Of a stretch of DNA of 64,000 nt, positions 42,500-50,381 are shown in pieces. The translations under genes and the position numbers were made by a program. The notes beneath the pieces are model-generated. The model had not been told where the DNA came from, did no database searches, and saw only the letters and a list, made by a program, of their open reading frames with translations. The DNA is from Pseudomonadota bacterium. Lineage in GTDB: Bacteria > Pseudomonadota > Gammaproteobacteria > Steroidobacterales > Steroidobacteraceae. The stretch covers positions 1 to 64,000 of the forward strand of contig JAEZFW010000073.1 in NCBI GenBank assembly GCA_023417315.1, in the 5' to 3' direction. Every line of letters begins with the position of its first letter. Position 1 is the first letter of the stretch.

Positions 42500-43270
42500 T
42501 CAGCGGCCCTCGCTCTCCATCTTCGTCAGGCGTTGAGCTGCGAGTCTGGCAGCCGTCGTGTCGCCGAACCTGGAGACGACTTGACCCAACGCCGAGCGAG
42601 CGGCGGGATAGTTCTTCAGCTCGTAATTGCAGTAACCGATCTTGAGCAGCGCGTCGGGGATCTTGCGCGAATCCGGAAACCGGTCGACGACCGTTTGGAA
42701 ATGGCGCAGCGCCTCTGAGTACTGACGCGTGACGTAATGCGCCTCGCCCAACCAATACTGAGCGTTGTCTGCAAGCGCACTGTTCGGGAACGTCGTCAGG
42801 AACTGGGAGAACCCACTGATCGCCTCTGGATACTTGCCGTCCTTCAGCAAGTCGAACGCAGCTTGGTAGTTGGCTCGATCGCCTCCCTGCGGGATCGGTA
42901 AGCCGGACCCTGCATCGCGCGTCGCCATGCCGCCGCCGGTCGCGACACCACCGCCCTCGAGCGCGGCCAATCGCCGATCGACATCGCTGTACATTTGGCG
43001 CTGCTGATCCTGCGTCTGGTTGAGCGCGTGCTGCATTTCATCGAGCTGACCGCGCAGCGTGCGTACCTCCGCATTCACCGCCTCGATGCGCTGTGACAGA
43101 TCGAGCAGGCTCTGATTCGCCAGTACGCGCTCGATGCGCAGCAAGCGCCCGTCGAGCTCGGTCAGTTTCTGCACGACCGGATCTTCTTCAGGCGGTGTGC
43201 TCACGCACCCGCTCAAGAGCGCGCAAGCCGCAAGGGGCACGATCGATCGGAGGAGTCCGTGGGACTTCAT
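42500..43270 (-). CDS. cpoB: Tol-Pal system protein CpoB (YbgF), lipoprotein-like
   Basis: 256 residues. In E. coli CpoB couples peptidoglycan synthesis (PBP1B) with Tol-mediated outer-membrane constriction. N-terminal coiled coil (about 35-100, 'LDGRLLRIERVLANQ' onward), a Gly-rich hinge, then three TPR units (about 130-256: 'YQAAFDLLKDGKYPEAISGF', 'AQYWLGEAHYVTRQYSEALRHF', 'IPDALLKIGYCNYELKNYPAA'). Odd point: the leader ends in a lipobox, 'LLSGC' (C22, followed by Val), predicting an outer-membrane lipid anchor, while E. coli CpoB is a free periplasmic protein. 17 bp after pal. Confidence 0.93.
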   Translation of the reverse strand: MKSHGLLRSIVPLAACALLSGCVSTPPEEDPVVQKLTELDGRLLRIERVLANQSLLDLSQRIEAVNAEVRTLRGQLDEMQHALNQTQDQQRQMYSDVDRRLAALEGGGVATGGGMATRDAGSGLPIPQGGDRANYQAAFDLLKDGKYPEAISGFSQFLTTFPNSALADNAQYWLGEAHYVTRQYSEALRHFQTVVDRFPDSRKIPDALLKIGYCNYELKNYPAARSALGQVVSRFGDTTAARLAAQRLTKMESEGR

Positions 43271-43287
43271 AGTGAATCCTGGAGCGA

Positions 43288-43812
43288 TTAGCGCGAGTAG
43301 ACGAGCTCGACGCGACGATTCTTCGAGTATGCCGACTCATCGCCGCCTTGCACCGCCGGACGCTCTTCACCGTAGCTCACGGTCGTGATCTGCGCTTCGG
43401 TGACACCTTGGAGCATCAGCGCCCGACGCACTGCTTGCGCACGGCGCTCACCGAGGCCGATGTTGTATTCGCGCGAGCCACGCTCGTCTGAGTGGCCTTC
43501 CAGCCGCACGCGGCGGTTCGCGCCACCGTTCAGATACTTCGCATGCGCCGCTACGATCGGCACGAACTCGGGCCTGATCTCCGCGCGGTCGTAATCGAAG
43601 TAGACGATCGTCCCTGCACGACGAGCTTCCTCGAGCGCGACCTGATCCGCGCTCAGCGCACCGCCCGACACATCACTATCCAACGACCCGCCGGTATCGG
43701 TCGTGCCCGCCTGTTCAGACGTCTGACCCTCGGGAATCGTTTGCGGCTTTTTCGGGCAACCCGCAAGTGCGAAGGCGCTCAACAGGATCAGCACAAGCTG
43801 CGTAACACGCAT
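43288..43812 (-). CDS. pal: Peptidoglycan-associated lipoprotein Pal
   Basis: A 174-residue outer-membrane lipoprotein. Lipobox 'LAGC' with C19, a flexible linker, and an OmpA-type peptidoglycan-binding domain (about 65-174: 'IVYFDYDRAEIRPEF', 'LEGHSDERGSREYNIGLGERRA'). It binds TolB and peptidoglycan. The start ATG has AGGAG. The 146-bp gap after tolB is longer than usual and may hold an internal promoter. Confidence 0.96.
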   Translation of the reverse strand: MRVTQLVLILLSAFALAGCPKKPQTIPEGQTSEQAGTTDTGGSLDSDVSGGALSADQVALEEARRAGTIVYFDYDRAEIRPEFVPIVAAHAKYLNGGANRRVRLEGHSDERGSREYNIGLGERRAQAVRRALMLQGVTEAQITTVSYGEERPAVQGGDESAYSKNRRVELVYSR

Positions 43813-43958
43813 TCCGATCTCCTAACTGGAAAAGAGTTCTGACTTGAAACCGCACGCGCCCGCGGTTCACGGCTACGCGCTGCCGGCGCAAAAAACTCGC
43901 GAAATTCTGCCACAAGCAGCCTCATGCGACCATGACAACGGCTCTCGAGCGCTGCTGA

Positions 43959-45281
43959 TCAGGGCCGCGCACGCGGGTCGGGCGGGAACGGCGACCATAC
44001 CGGCTCGCGCACATCGCCCGAGCTCGCGGCCAGCTTCTGCTGAACTCGCCCGTCGGTCGACACGGTCGCAAGCACCCCGCGTCCGCGATCCTGCGTCGCG
44101 TAGATGAGCGTGGCACCGTTCGGTGCAAAGCTCGGGCTTTCATCCTGACGCCCCTGCGTCAGCACCTGGACGGCTTTGGATGCAAGATCTACCGTGGCGA
44201 TCCGGAAATTGCCCCGATCGAGATGAACGACCGCGAGGTGCTTTCCGTCCGGGGACAAACGCGGGCGCGCATTGTAGCCGCCCTCGAATGTCACGCGCGA
44301 TGCCCGGTTGGGCTGATCTACATTCACTTCGTAAACCTGCGGTCCGCCTGCACGATCCGACATGAAGTAGAGCTTACGACCATCGGCAGACCACGTCGGT
44401 TCAGTATCGATGCCGGGATCGAACGTCATTCTCGTGAGCGTCTGATTACCGAGGTTCAGCGTGTAGACATCGACGTCGCCGTCCTTGCGCGAGAGCGTCA
44501 ACGCCAGCGTGCTTCCATCCGGCGACCAAGCTGGCGCGCCGTTGATGCCTGCCCGCGCCGACACTCGACGCCGCTCGCCGCTGCGCAAAGTTTGCACGTA
44601 GATCGCCGATGCTTTGTTCTCGAACGAAACGTAGGCCAGGCTCTGACCATCGGGTGACCAGGCCGGCGACATCAACGGCTCGCTCGAGCTGGTGATCGTC
44701 TGCTGATTCTCGCCATCTGCATCCGCCACAATGAGTCTGTAGCGCTGTTGGGGAGGCGTGCCCTCGACACTGATGAACGCAATGCGCGTCGAAAACGCAC
44801 CGCGAATTCCGGTGAGTTGCTCGAAGATGATGTCTGCGACTCGATGCGCCATGGCGCGCAGAGAAGCTGTATTGGCAGTAAGGCGTTGGCCGGTCAGCCG
44901 CTGTCCCGTCAGAACGTTGTAGAGCTCGAACTCCGTTGCGAAGCGGTCCGGCCCATCGGGCATCAAGCGTCCGACCGCGATGAAGTCGCTCTTCAAGTAG
45001 CGCCAGTCCTGGAAGCGAATCTGATCGCCTCGTGTCGGGCGATCGATCATGTCCTTGCGATCGAGCGGTGCGAAGCGGCCGCTGCGATGCAAGTCCGCAG
45101 CAACGACTTCTGCGAGATCGTAGGGTGCGGCCCCGGTCGACTCCCATCCGAACGGAACGATCGCGATCGGCACGGCATCCTCTTGGCCGCGCGTGATCTC
45201 GATCCGAAGCTGCGCGTGTGCGCTCGCCGCGGTGAAAAACAGCAACGCGCAACACACGTTCCTGAAGACGGTTCTGATCAT
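43959..45281 (-). CDS. tolB: Tol-Pal system periplasmic protein TolB
   Basis: 440 residues. Signal peptide (cleaved after 'ASAHA'), N-terminal alpha/beta domain, and a six-bladed beta-propeller with recurring 'SPAWSPDGQSLAYVSF'-type blades ('APAWSPDGSTLALTLS', 'EPTWSADGRKLYFMSD'). It binds Pal, and colicins in E. coli. It ends 'WSPFPPDPRARP'. 16 bp after tolA. Confidence 0.96.
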   Translation of the reverse strand: MIRTVFRNVCCALLFFTAASAHAQLRIEITRGQEDAVPIAIVPFGWESTGAAPYDLAEVVAADLHRSGRFAPLDRKDMIDRPTRGDQIRFQDWRYLKSDFIAVGRLMPDGPDRFATEFELYNVLTGQRLTGQRLTANTASLRAMAHRVADIIFEQLTGIRGAFSTRIAFISVEGTPPQQRYRLIVADADGENQQTITSSSEPLMSPAWSPDGQSLAYVSFENKASAIYVQTLRSGERRRVSARAGINGAPAWSPDGSTLALTLSRKDGDVDVYTLNLGNQTLTRMTFDPGIDTEPTWSADGRKLYFMSDRAGGPQVYEVNVDQPNRASRVTFEGGYNARPRLSPDGKHLAVVHLDRGNFRIATVDLASKAVQVLTQGRQDESPSFAPNGATLIYATQDRGRGVLATVSTDGRVQQKLAASSGDVREPVWSPFPPDPRARP

Positions 45282-45297
45282 GCAACGCTCTCCTGCA

Positions 45298-46221
45298 TCA
45301 ATCTTCTGCTTTGAACAGTAGCAGCAAGGTTCGTTCGAACAATCGCGGATCGGACGGCTGCGGCAGCGGTGAAGAACGCATGACTGCAGTCTCGATCGAT
45401 TGGCGCACGGCGCTATCGCCGTTGCACCGCGTGACTTGCGCCGACAGCACCATACCTCCTGGGGCTTGGTTCACCCGCACCTCACACTCCAAGTCGGGTC
45501 GCGTCGAAGCCGGGCGCCTCCACTGGCGCTCCACGTGCTGCTTGATGAGCGCCGCGTATTGAGACATAGCGGACGAGCCGCGGACCTGATTCAGCTGTTC
45601 TTCCGCCTCGAGCTGGCGTCGGAGCTCCTCCTCGCGTGCCGACTGCGCACGCGCTTCCTCGGCTGCCCTGCGCTTCTTCGCTTCCTCTTCCTGCTTACGC
45701 TTGATCTCTTCGGCTCGCTTGCGCTCCGCCTCGGCTTGGCGCTTGCGTTCCTCTTCTGCCTGACGCTTGCGCTGGGCTTCCGCTTCGGCGCGACGCTGCT
45801 CTTCCTGCCGAGCTCGCAACTGCTGCTCCTCGGCTTGCTTGCGCTGCTCCTCTTCGACTCGCTTTTGTTGCTCAGCTTGACGTTCGCGCTCGGCGCGTTG
45901 TTCCGCTTCTTGGCGCCGCACCTGTTCTTCGAGCTGGCGCTTCTCGGCAAGCTCCTTCTCGCGCTGTGCAGCCAACTCTTTTTCCCGCTCTGCGCGCAGG
46001 CGCTCTTGCTCGCGTGCTCGCTCGCGCTCTCGTTCGCGCTGCCGCGTGGGGGCAGCAGCCAGCATCGACTCATCGACTACGACCGCCTGAATCGCGAGCT
46101 GCGGGGGTGGGGCATCGCGCGTCATCTGAATCATGGTCAGTCCGAAGATGCCCGCGAATAGGACGTGCAGGAGCAGGGCCCCGAACAGGTAAAACCAGTG
46201 CTGGCGCAGAAAATCGAGCAT
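45298..46221 (-). CDS. tolA: Tol-Pal system protein TolA
   Basis: 307 residues. One N-terminal membrane helix (about 10-33) with the basic cytoplasmic end short, a long Glu/Arg/Gln/Lys-rich helical stalk (about 55-215), and a C-terminal TolA/TonB-like domain (about 216-307) containing two Cys ('DLECEVRV', 'VTRCNGDS') likely to form the conserved disulfide. It spans the periplasm and transmits force from TolQR to TolB/Pal. The stalk is shorter than in E. coli (421 residues in total). Confidence 0.95.
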   Translation of the reverse strand: MLDFLRQHWFYLFGALLLHVLFAGIFGLTMIQMTRDAPPPQLAIQAVVVDESMLAAAPTRQRERERERAREQERLRAEREKELAAQREKELAEKRQLEEQVRRQEAEQRAERERQAEQQKRVEEEQRKQAEEQQLRARQEEQRRAEAEAQRKRQAEEERKRQAEAERKRAEEIKRKQEEEAKKRRAAEEARAQSAREEELRRQLEAEEQLNQVRGSSAMSQYAALIKQHVERQWRRPASTRPDLECEVRVNQAPGGMVLSAQVTRCNGDSAVRQSIETAVMRSSPLPQPSDPRLFERTLLLLFKAED

Positions 46222-46225
46222 CGTC

Positions 46226-46687
46226 TCAACGATTGCCCCGACGCTGAGAAGGGGTGTCTCGAGGATCGGTGATGAAACCTACCTTCTCGGCGCCCGATTC
46301 CTGGAGCAGCACCATGCCTTCGACGACGCTGCCGTAAGGCACACTGCGGTCGGCTTTCACCAACACGGCCGTTTTGGGCTCGCGCCTCAGTACTGCCGAG
46401 ACACGCTGCACGACAGCTTCCGCGTCGATCGGCGTCTCCTCATCTCCGCCGATGTTCAGATAGAAGTTGCCGCTCGCATCGACGCTCAAGACCAGGGGTT
46501 TCTGCTCGCTCATATCCTCAGGTAAGGGCTCTGCCCCCGCCTTCGGCAGATCCACCTTGATTCCTTGCGTAAGCAGCGGCGCCGTTACCATGAAGATGAT
46601 GAGCAGCACGAGCATCACGTCGATGTACGGCACGACGTTGATCTCGCCCATCAGCCGGCGGCTGCGGCGGTTTGGTGAGGGAGTCAT
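46226..46687 (-). CDS. tolR: Tol-Pal system protein TolR
   Basis: A 153-residue ExbD-family protein. Cytoplasmic N-terminus, one TM helix containing the proton-path Asp ('VVPYIDVMLVLLIIFMVTAPLL' region), and a periplasmic domain. The start ATG overlaps the tolQ stop (ATGA), and tolA begins 4 bp after its end. Confidence 0.95.
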   Translation of the reverse strand: MTPSPNRRSRRLMGEINVVPYIDVMLVLLIIFMVTAPLLTQGIKVDLPKAGAEPLPEDMSEQKPLVLSVDASGNFYLNIGGDEETPIDAEAVVQRVSAVLRREPKTAVLVKADRSVPYGSVVEGMVLLQESGAEKVGFITDPRDTPSQRRGNR

Positions 46688-47397
46688 GCGTGCGCCTCGA
46701 CGGCACTGGCACCCTGGCCGGACCGCGGCATGGTGGCGTGACGCTGCAGAATCGAAGAGAGCTCTTCGACGAAGGTGTCGTAGCGCAGCTCGATCCGGCT
46801 CACTTGATCGGCATAGCGGTTATAGGCAATGACCGCCGGGATCGCGGCGAACAGGCCCATTGCGGTTGCAATCAGCGCTTCGGCGATGCCAGGCGCCACC
46901 ATGGCCAACGTCGCTTGTTGAACGTTCCCGAGCCCGTGGAAGGCGTTCATGATGCCCCACACGGTGCCGAAGAGGCCGACGTACGGGCTTGTTGATCCGA
47001 TCGTGGCCAACATCGACAAGCTGTGCTCGAGCCGATCGGTCTCGCGTAGCAGCGCGACGCGCATGCCGCGCCGAGAACCCTCGATGAGCTGCGCCGCCCC
47101 GACGCCGTGCTGCCGCATGCGAGTGAACTCGCGAAAGCCTTGTTCGAAGATGCTCTCCATGCCCTTGGTAACCCTGCGGCTTTGATCGATGGACCGAAAC
47201 ATCGCGGTCAAATCGCCGCCCGACCAGAAGACCTCCTCGAAGCGGTCCGCGTCCGCCCGCGCCTGCCGTAATTCGGATCGTTTGCGCAGCATGATCGCCC
47301 ACGAGACGATCGAAGCCAGCAGCAACAGCACCATCACGATCTGTACGATGATGCTCGCTTGAAGCACGAGCTCCAGCGGATTCAGATTGCTCGTCAT
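46684..47397 (-). CDS. tolQ: Tol-Pal system protein TolQ
   Basis: A 237-residue MotA/TolQ/ExbB proton channel with three TM helices (about 14-36, 137-160, 170-195), including 'GLFGTVWGIMNAFHGLG' and 'IAEALIATAMGLFAAIPAVIAYN'. The start is ATG 47397, with AGGAG/AAGGG upstream and a 4-bp overlap with the ybgC stop. An in-frame upstream start inside ybgC was rejected. Confidence 0.95.
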   Translation of the reverse strand: MTSNLNPLELVLQASIIVQIVMVLLLLASIVSWAIMLRKRSELRQARADADRFEEVFWSGGDLTAMFRSIDQSRRVTKGMESIFEQGFREFTRMRQHGVGAAQLIEGSRRGMRVALLRETDRLEHSLSMLATIGSTSPYVGLFGTVWGIMNAFHGLGNVQQATLAMVAPGIAEALIATAMGLFAAIPAVIAYNRYADQVSRIELRYDTFVEELSSILQRHATMPRSGQGASAVEAHA

Positions 47398-47807
47398 TCG
47401 CCCTTCTCCTGCAATAGCCGGTCCGGCAATGGCCGCGGCCTGTAACTCTCTGCGTCGAGACACGCGACACGCACGCGTCCATCCAATAACAGCTCACCGC
47501 CCACGCCCTGCCGAAAGATTTCTTGCTTGAACGTCAGGCTTGCTCGAGCGGCTTCGGCGACCTCGCACGTCACGTGCAGCAATTCCCCGTATCGCGCAGG
47601 CCGTCGGAAATGCGCCTCCACATCAACGACAACGAACAAGCGTCCATGTTCCTGCCTAAACGCTTCTTGTTCGATACCCAGCGCACGCAACCAGTCCGTC
47701 CGCGCCCGCTCCATGAACTTGAAATAGTTCGCGTAGTAGACGATGCCGCCGGCGTCGGTGTCCTCCCAGTAGATGCGAACTGGGATCGCGAATGGCGTGC
47801 TGCTCAT
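47394..47807 (-). CDS. ybgC: Acyl-CoA thioesterase YbgC (4HBT family)
   Basis: A 137-residue hot-dog-fold thioesterase, first gene of the Tol-Pal operon. Catalytic Asp in 'YWEDTDAGGIVYYANYFKFMERARTDWLR'. The start is ATG 47807 ('MSSTPFAIPVRIYWE'). The longer frame is translated GAACGGC repeat DNA. It overlaps tolQ by four bases. Confidence 0.94.
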   Translation of the reverse strand: MSSTPFAIPVRIYWEDTDAGGIVYYANYFKFMERARTDWLRALGIEQEAFRQEHGRLFVVVDVEAHFRRPARYGELLHVTCEVAEAARASLTFKQEIFRQGVGGELLLDGRVRVACLDAESYRPRPLPDRLLQEKGE

Positions 47808-47820
47808 CGCGCGCGGAGCC

Positions 47821-47955
47821 GGGGTGAACGGCGAACAGCGAACGGTGAACAGTGAGAAGAGCGATTCGCTGCGACCGCAGGGCTGGGACATGACGCCCAG
47901 CAGGCGCGTACCACGCGCGTGTCACCGTTCGCCTTTCGCCGTTCGCCGTTCACCC
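47821..47955. repeat. Short-unit inverted-array spacer repeat (GAACGGC/GAACAGC)
   Basis: Left array 47821-47860 (TGAACGGC, GAACAGC, GAACGGT, GAACAGT). Inverted right array 47920-47955 (TCACCGTTC, GCCTTTC, GCCGTTC, GCCGTTCACC). The 59-bp loop is unrelated. It forms the ruvB-ybgC spacer. Confidence 0.92.
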
Positions 47956-47968
47956 GCATCACCTTGGC

Positions 47969-49003
47969 TCAACCATTGAACAAATCACCCGTTCCGCCTC
48001 GCTCCGGGATCTTCAATCCAAAATGCTGATAGGCATTTCGGGTTGCGACGCGGCCGCGAGCGGTACGCATCATGAATCCCTGCTGGATGAGGAACGGCTC
48101 GATGACATCTTCGATGGTGCCGCGTTCTTCGCCCAGGGCCGCCGCCAAGCTCTCGACGCCTACGGGACCGCCGTCGAACTTCTCGATGATCGTCAGCAAG
48201 AGCTTGCGATCCATGACATCGAATCCGAGCGGATCGACATCCAACAAGTCGAGCGCGGCTTGCGCCATCTCATCGGTGATGCGTCCGGCGCCTTTGACTT
48301 CTGCATAGTCGCGCACGCGCCTCAGCAATCGATTGGCGATGCGAGGAGTTCCGCGTGAACGCTGGGCGATACGCGCGGCGCCACTAGGATCGGTCGGCAC
48401 ACCCAGGATCGAGGCGGACCGCGCGACGATCCTCTGCAACTCCTGCTGATCGTAGAACTCGAGTCGCTGCACGATGCCGAAGCGGTCGCGCAATGGCGAC
48501 GTCAGAAGCCCCGCCCGGGTCGTCGCACCCACCAGCGTGAACGGTGGGAGATCCAGCTTGATCGAGCGGGCGCCGGGCCCCTCTCCGATCATGATATCGA
48601 GCTGGAAGTCCTCCATCGCTGGATACAGGATCTCCTCGACGACCGGACTCAAGCGATGGATCTCATCCACGAACAGGACGTCGTTAGGCTGCAAGTTCGT
48701 AAGCAATGCCGCCAAGTCCCCTGCACGCTCGATGACAGGCCCAGATGTCTGCTTGAGGTTTACGTTGAGCTCGTTCGCGATGATGTTTGCGAGCGTGGTC
48801 TTGCCGAGCCCCGGCGGGCCGAAGATGAGCACGTGGTCGAGTGCCTCGCGACGATTGCGCGCAGCCTCGATAAAGATCTCCATCTGTGTCTTGACTGCCG
48901 ACTGACCGACGTAGTCGGCGAGCCGCTTGGGACGCACGGCGCGGTCGAAGGCCTCTTCGTCGCCCTGCGTGCCGGCCGAGACGATGCGGTCGTGTTCGAT
49001 CAT
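47969..49003 (-). CDS. ruvB: Holliday junction branch-migration ATPase RuvB
   Basis: A 344-residue AAA+ motor. Walker A 'GPPGLGKT' (62-69), Walker B 'VLFVDEIHRL', sensor 'GATTRAG', and the C-terminal winged helix that contacts DNA ('FLIQQGFMMRTARGR'). Last of ruvC-ruvA-ruvB, with a 113-bp spacer after ruvA. Confidence 0.97.
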   Translation of the reverse strand: MIEHDRIVSAGTQGDEEAFDRAVRPKRLADYVGQSAVKTQMEIFIEAARNRREALDHVLIFGPPGLGKTTLANIIANELNVNLKQTSGPVIERAGDLAALLTNLQPNDVLFVDEIHRLSPVVEEILYPAMEDFQLDIMIGEGPGARSIKLDLPPFTLVGATTRAGLLTSPLRDRFGIVQRLEFYDQQELQRIVARSASILGVPTDPSGAARIAQRSRGTPRIANRLLRRVRDYAEVKGAGRITDEMAQAALDLLDVDPLGFDVMDRKLLLTIIEKFDGGPVGVESLAAALGEERGTIEDVIEPFLIQQGFMMRTARGRVATRNAYQHFGLKIPERGGTGDLFNG

Positions 49004-49026
49004 GGGATCGCTCGCGCGCCGCCATC

Positions 49027-49050
49027 GGCAGTCGACTGTCGACTGTCCAC
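49027..49050. repeat. Heptamer array GTCGACT between ruvA and ruvB
   Basis: CAGTCGACTGTCGACTGTCCA: three GTCGACT-type units, self-complementary because GTCGAC is palindromic. A G-rich tract (CGGCGCGGGGGAGGG) follows at about 49066-49081, facing a C-rich CCCCTCCTCCG at 49056-49066, forming a strong hairpin. Confidence 0.7.
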
Positions 49051-49116
49051 TTGAGTCCCCTCCTCCGCGGCGCGGGGGAGGGCTAGGGTGGGGGCATCTT
49101 TCGCGCGGCGCTTCAT

Positions 49117-49725
49117 CTACTTCATCGCCGCCGCTTGCAAGGCTCTGCGGATGATCTCTTCGGTCGTCTTCGCGGACTCATCGACGTTCTTCAATAGGCG
49201 TACGACTTCCGCCGGTTTGTAGCCGAGCGCCACCAATGCGCTGAATGCTTCGCCTTGAGGTCCGGCCGCACTCTCGGCCGTCATCCCGGCCACCGCCGGA
49301 ACGACTCCTGCGAGTTGGCCGAATGCTTTGATCCGATCGCGCATCTCGACGACCAAGCGCTCGCCCGTCTTGCGCCCGACGCCGGGGATTCGTACGAGCG
49401 AATCGACATCCTGCGCCTCGATGCATGCCAGGAAGCTTTCGACGTTCATGCCTGAGAGCAGCGCGAGCGCGAGTTTCGGCCCCACGTTAGATACTTTCAA
49501 CAGCTCGCGAAACAACCGGCGCTCGCGCTCGGTCGCGAAGCCGAACAAGATGTGCGCATCCTCTCTTACGACCAAATGCGTAAAGAGATTGACCTCCGTT
49601 CCAGTGGCGGGCAAGCCGTAGAACGTGGACATCGGCGCTTCGAGCTCATAACCCACACCGCCGACATCGACGACCAACTGCGGGGGATGTTTCGCGGCGA
49701 GTCGGCCGCGCAGGTAACCGATCAT
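49117..49725 (-). CDS. ruvA: Holliday junction-binding protein RuvA
   Basis: 202 residues. OB-fold ('MIGYLRGRLAAKHPPQLVVDVGGVGYEL'), two helix-hairpin-helix motifs ('LLKVSNVGPKLALALLSG', 'LVRIPGVGRKTGERLVVEM') and the C-terminal RuvB-binding domain ('ALVALGYKPAEVVRLLK'). The start is ATG 49725, in a 4-bp overlap with the ruvC stop. Confidence 0.96.
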   Translation of the reverse strand: MIGYLRGRLAAKHPPQLVVDVGGVGYELEAPMSTFYGLPATGTEVNLFTHLVVREDAHILFGFATERERRLFRELLKVSNVGPKLALALLSGMNVESFLACIEAQDVDSLVRIPGVGRKTGERLVVEMRDRIKAFGQLAGVVPAVAGMTAESAAGPQGEAFSALVALGYKPAEVVRLLKNVDESAKTTEEIIRRALQAAAMK

Positions 49726-50237
49726 CGAGCGCAGCCCGCTGCCATGGAAGCGAGAACGCGCAGCTTGCGCGAGTGCGCATGACAAAGCGCGATGGCGAGC
49801 GCATCCGCCGCGTCCTCGGTGAGCGGGCCAGCGATACGCAAAAGACTTTTCACCATGAGCTGCACCTGCTCCTTCTGCGCGCCGCCCGTACCCACCACCG
49901 CGAGCTTGACCTCGCGGGGGGCATACTCGAAGACACGAGGACGAACCGCGAACGTTGCGCTCAATGCCGCGCCACGCGCTTGCCCCAGCTTCAACGCGCT
50001 ATCCGCATTGCGATGCATGAAGACGCGCTCGATCGCGACCTCATCCGGTCGGAACTCGCTCGCGAGCCGATCGACTCCCACGAAGATCTCCTGCAAGCGT
50101 TCGGTCAGGGAATTGCCGCTCGTCTTGATCGCGCCGCTCACGAGGTACGCGATTCGCGAGCCGTTCGCTTCGATGACCGCGTAGCCGGTGCGTTGGGATC
50201 CGGGGTCCAGCCCCAAAATACGAACCTGAGCCGGCAA
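49722..50237 (-). CDS. ruvC: Crossover junction endonuclease RuvC
   Basis: A 171-residue RNase H-fold resolvase. Catalytic acids are the first Asp in 'ILGLDPGSQRTGYAVIE', Glu in 'VAIERVFMHRNADSALKLGQARG', and the C-terminal Asp pair in 'TEDAADALAIALCHAH'. The best start is TTG 50237 (GAGAGG upstream), giving 'PAQVRILGLDPG'. No ATG fits. It diverges from relA. No yebC precedes it. Confidence 0.95.
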   Translation of the reverse strand: MPAQVRILGLDPGSQRTGYAVIEANGSRIAYLVSGAIKTSGNSLTERLQEIFVGVDRLASEFRPDEVAIERVFMHRNADSALKLGQARGAALSATFAVRPRVFEYAPREVKLAVVGTGGAQKEQVQLMVKSLLRIAGPLTEDAADALAIALCHAHSRKLRVLASMAAGCAR

Positions 50238-50381
50238 AGCGCCCTCTCGAGAGGACCCCGTCAACGATGCAAGACTGTGCGGGCGCCGCAGCCTGCGCAA
50301 GAGGTTATCCGCCTTAAGATTTCGAGTACGACGGGCCGGTATGATACGGGAAACCGCCGCGAGCAGGCACCAGGTTACGCG

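Noticed and set aside
45400..46161. 253-codon open frame on the plus strand over tolA
   Set aside because: It is the complement of the TolA charged stalk. Leu-rich composition is an artefact of antisense Glu/Arg/Gln codons.
49773..50381. 203-codon N-terminal extension of relA
   Set aside because: It runs antisense through ruvC. The ATG at 50382 gives the normal RelA N-terminus.
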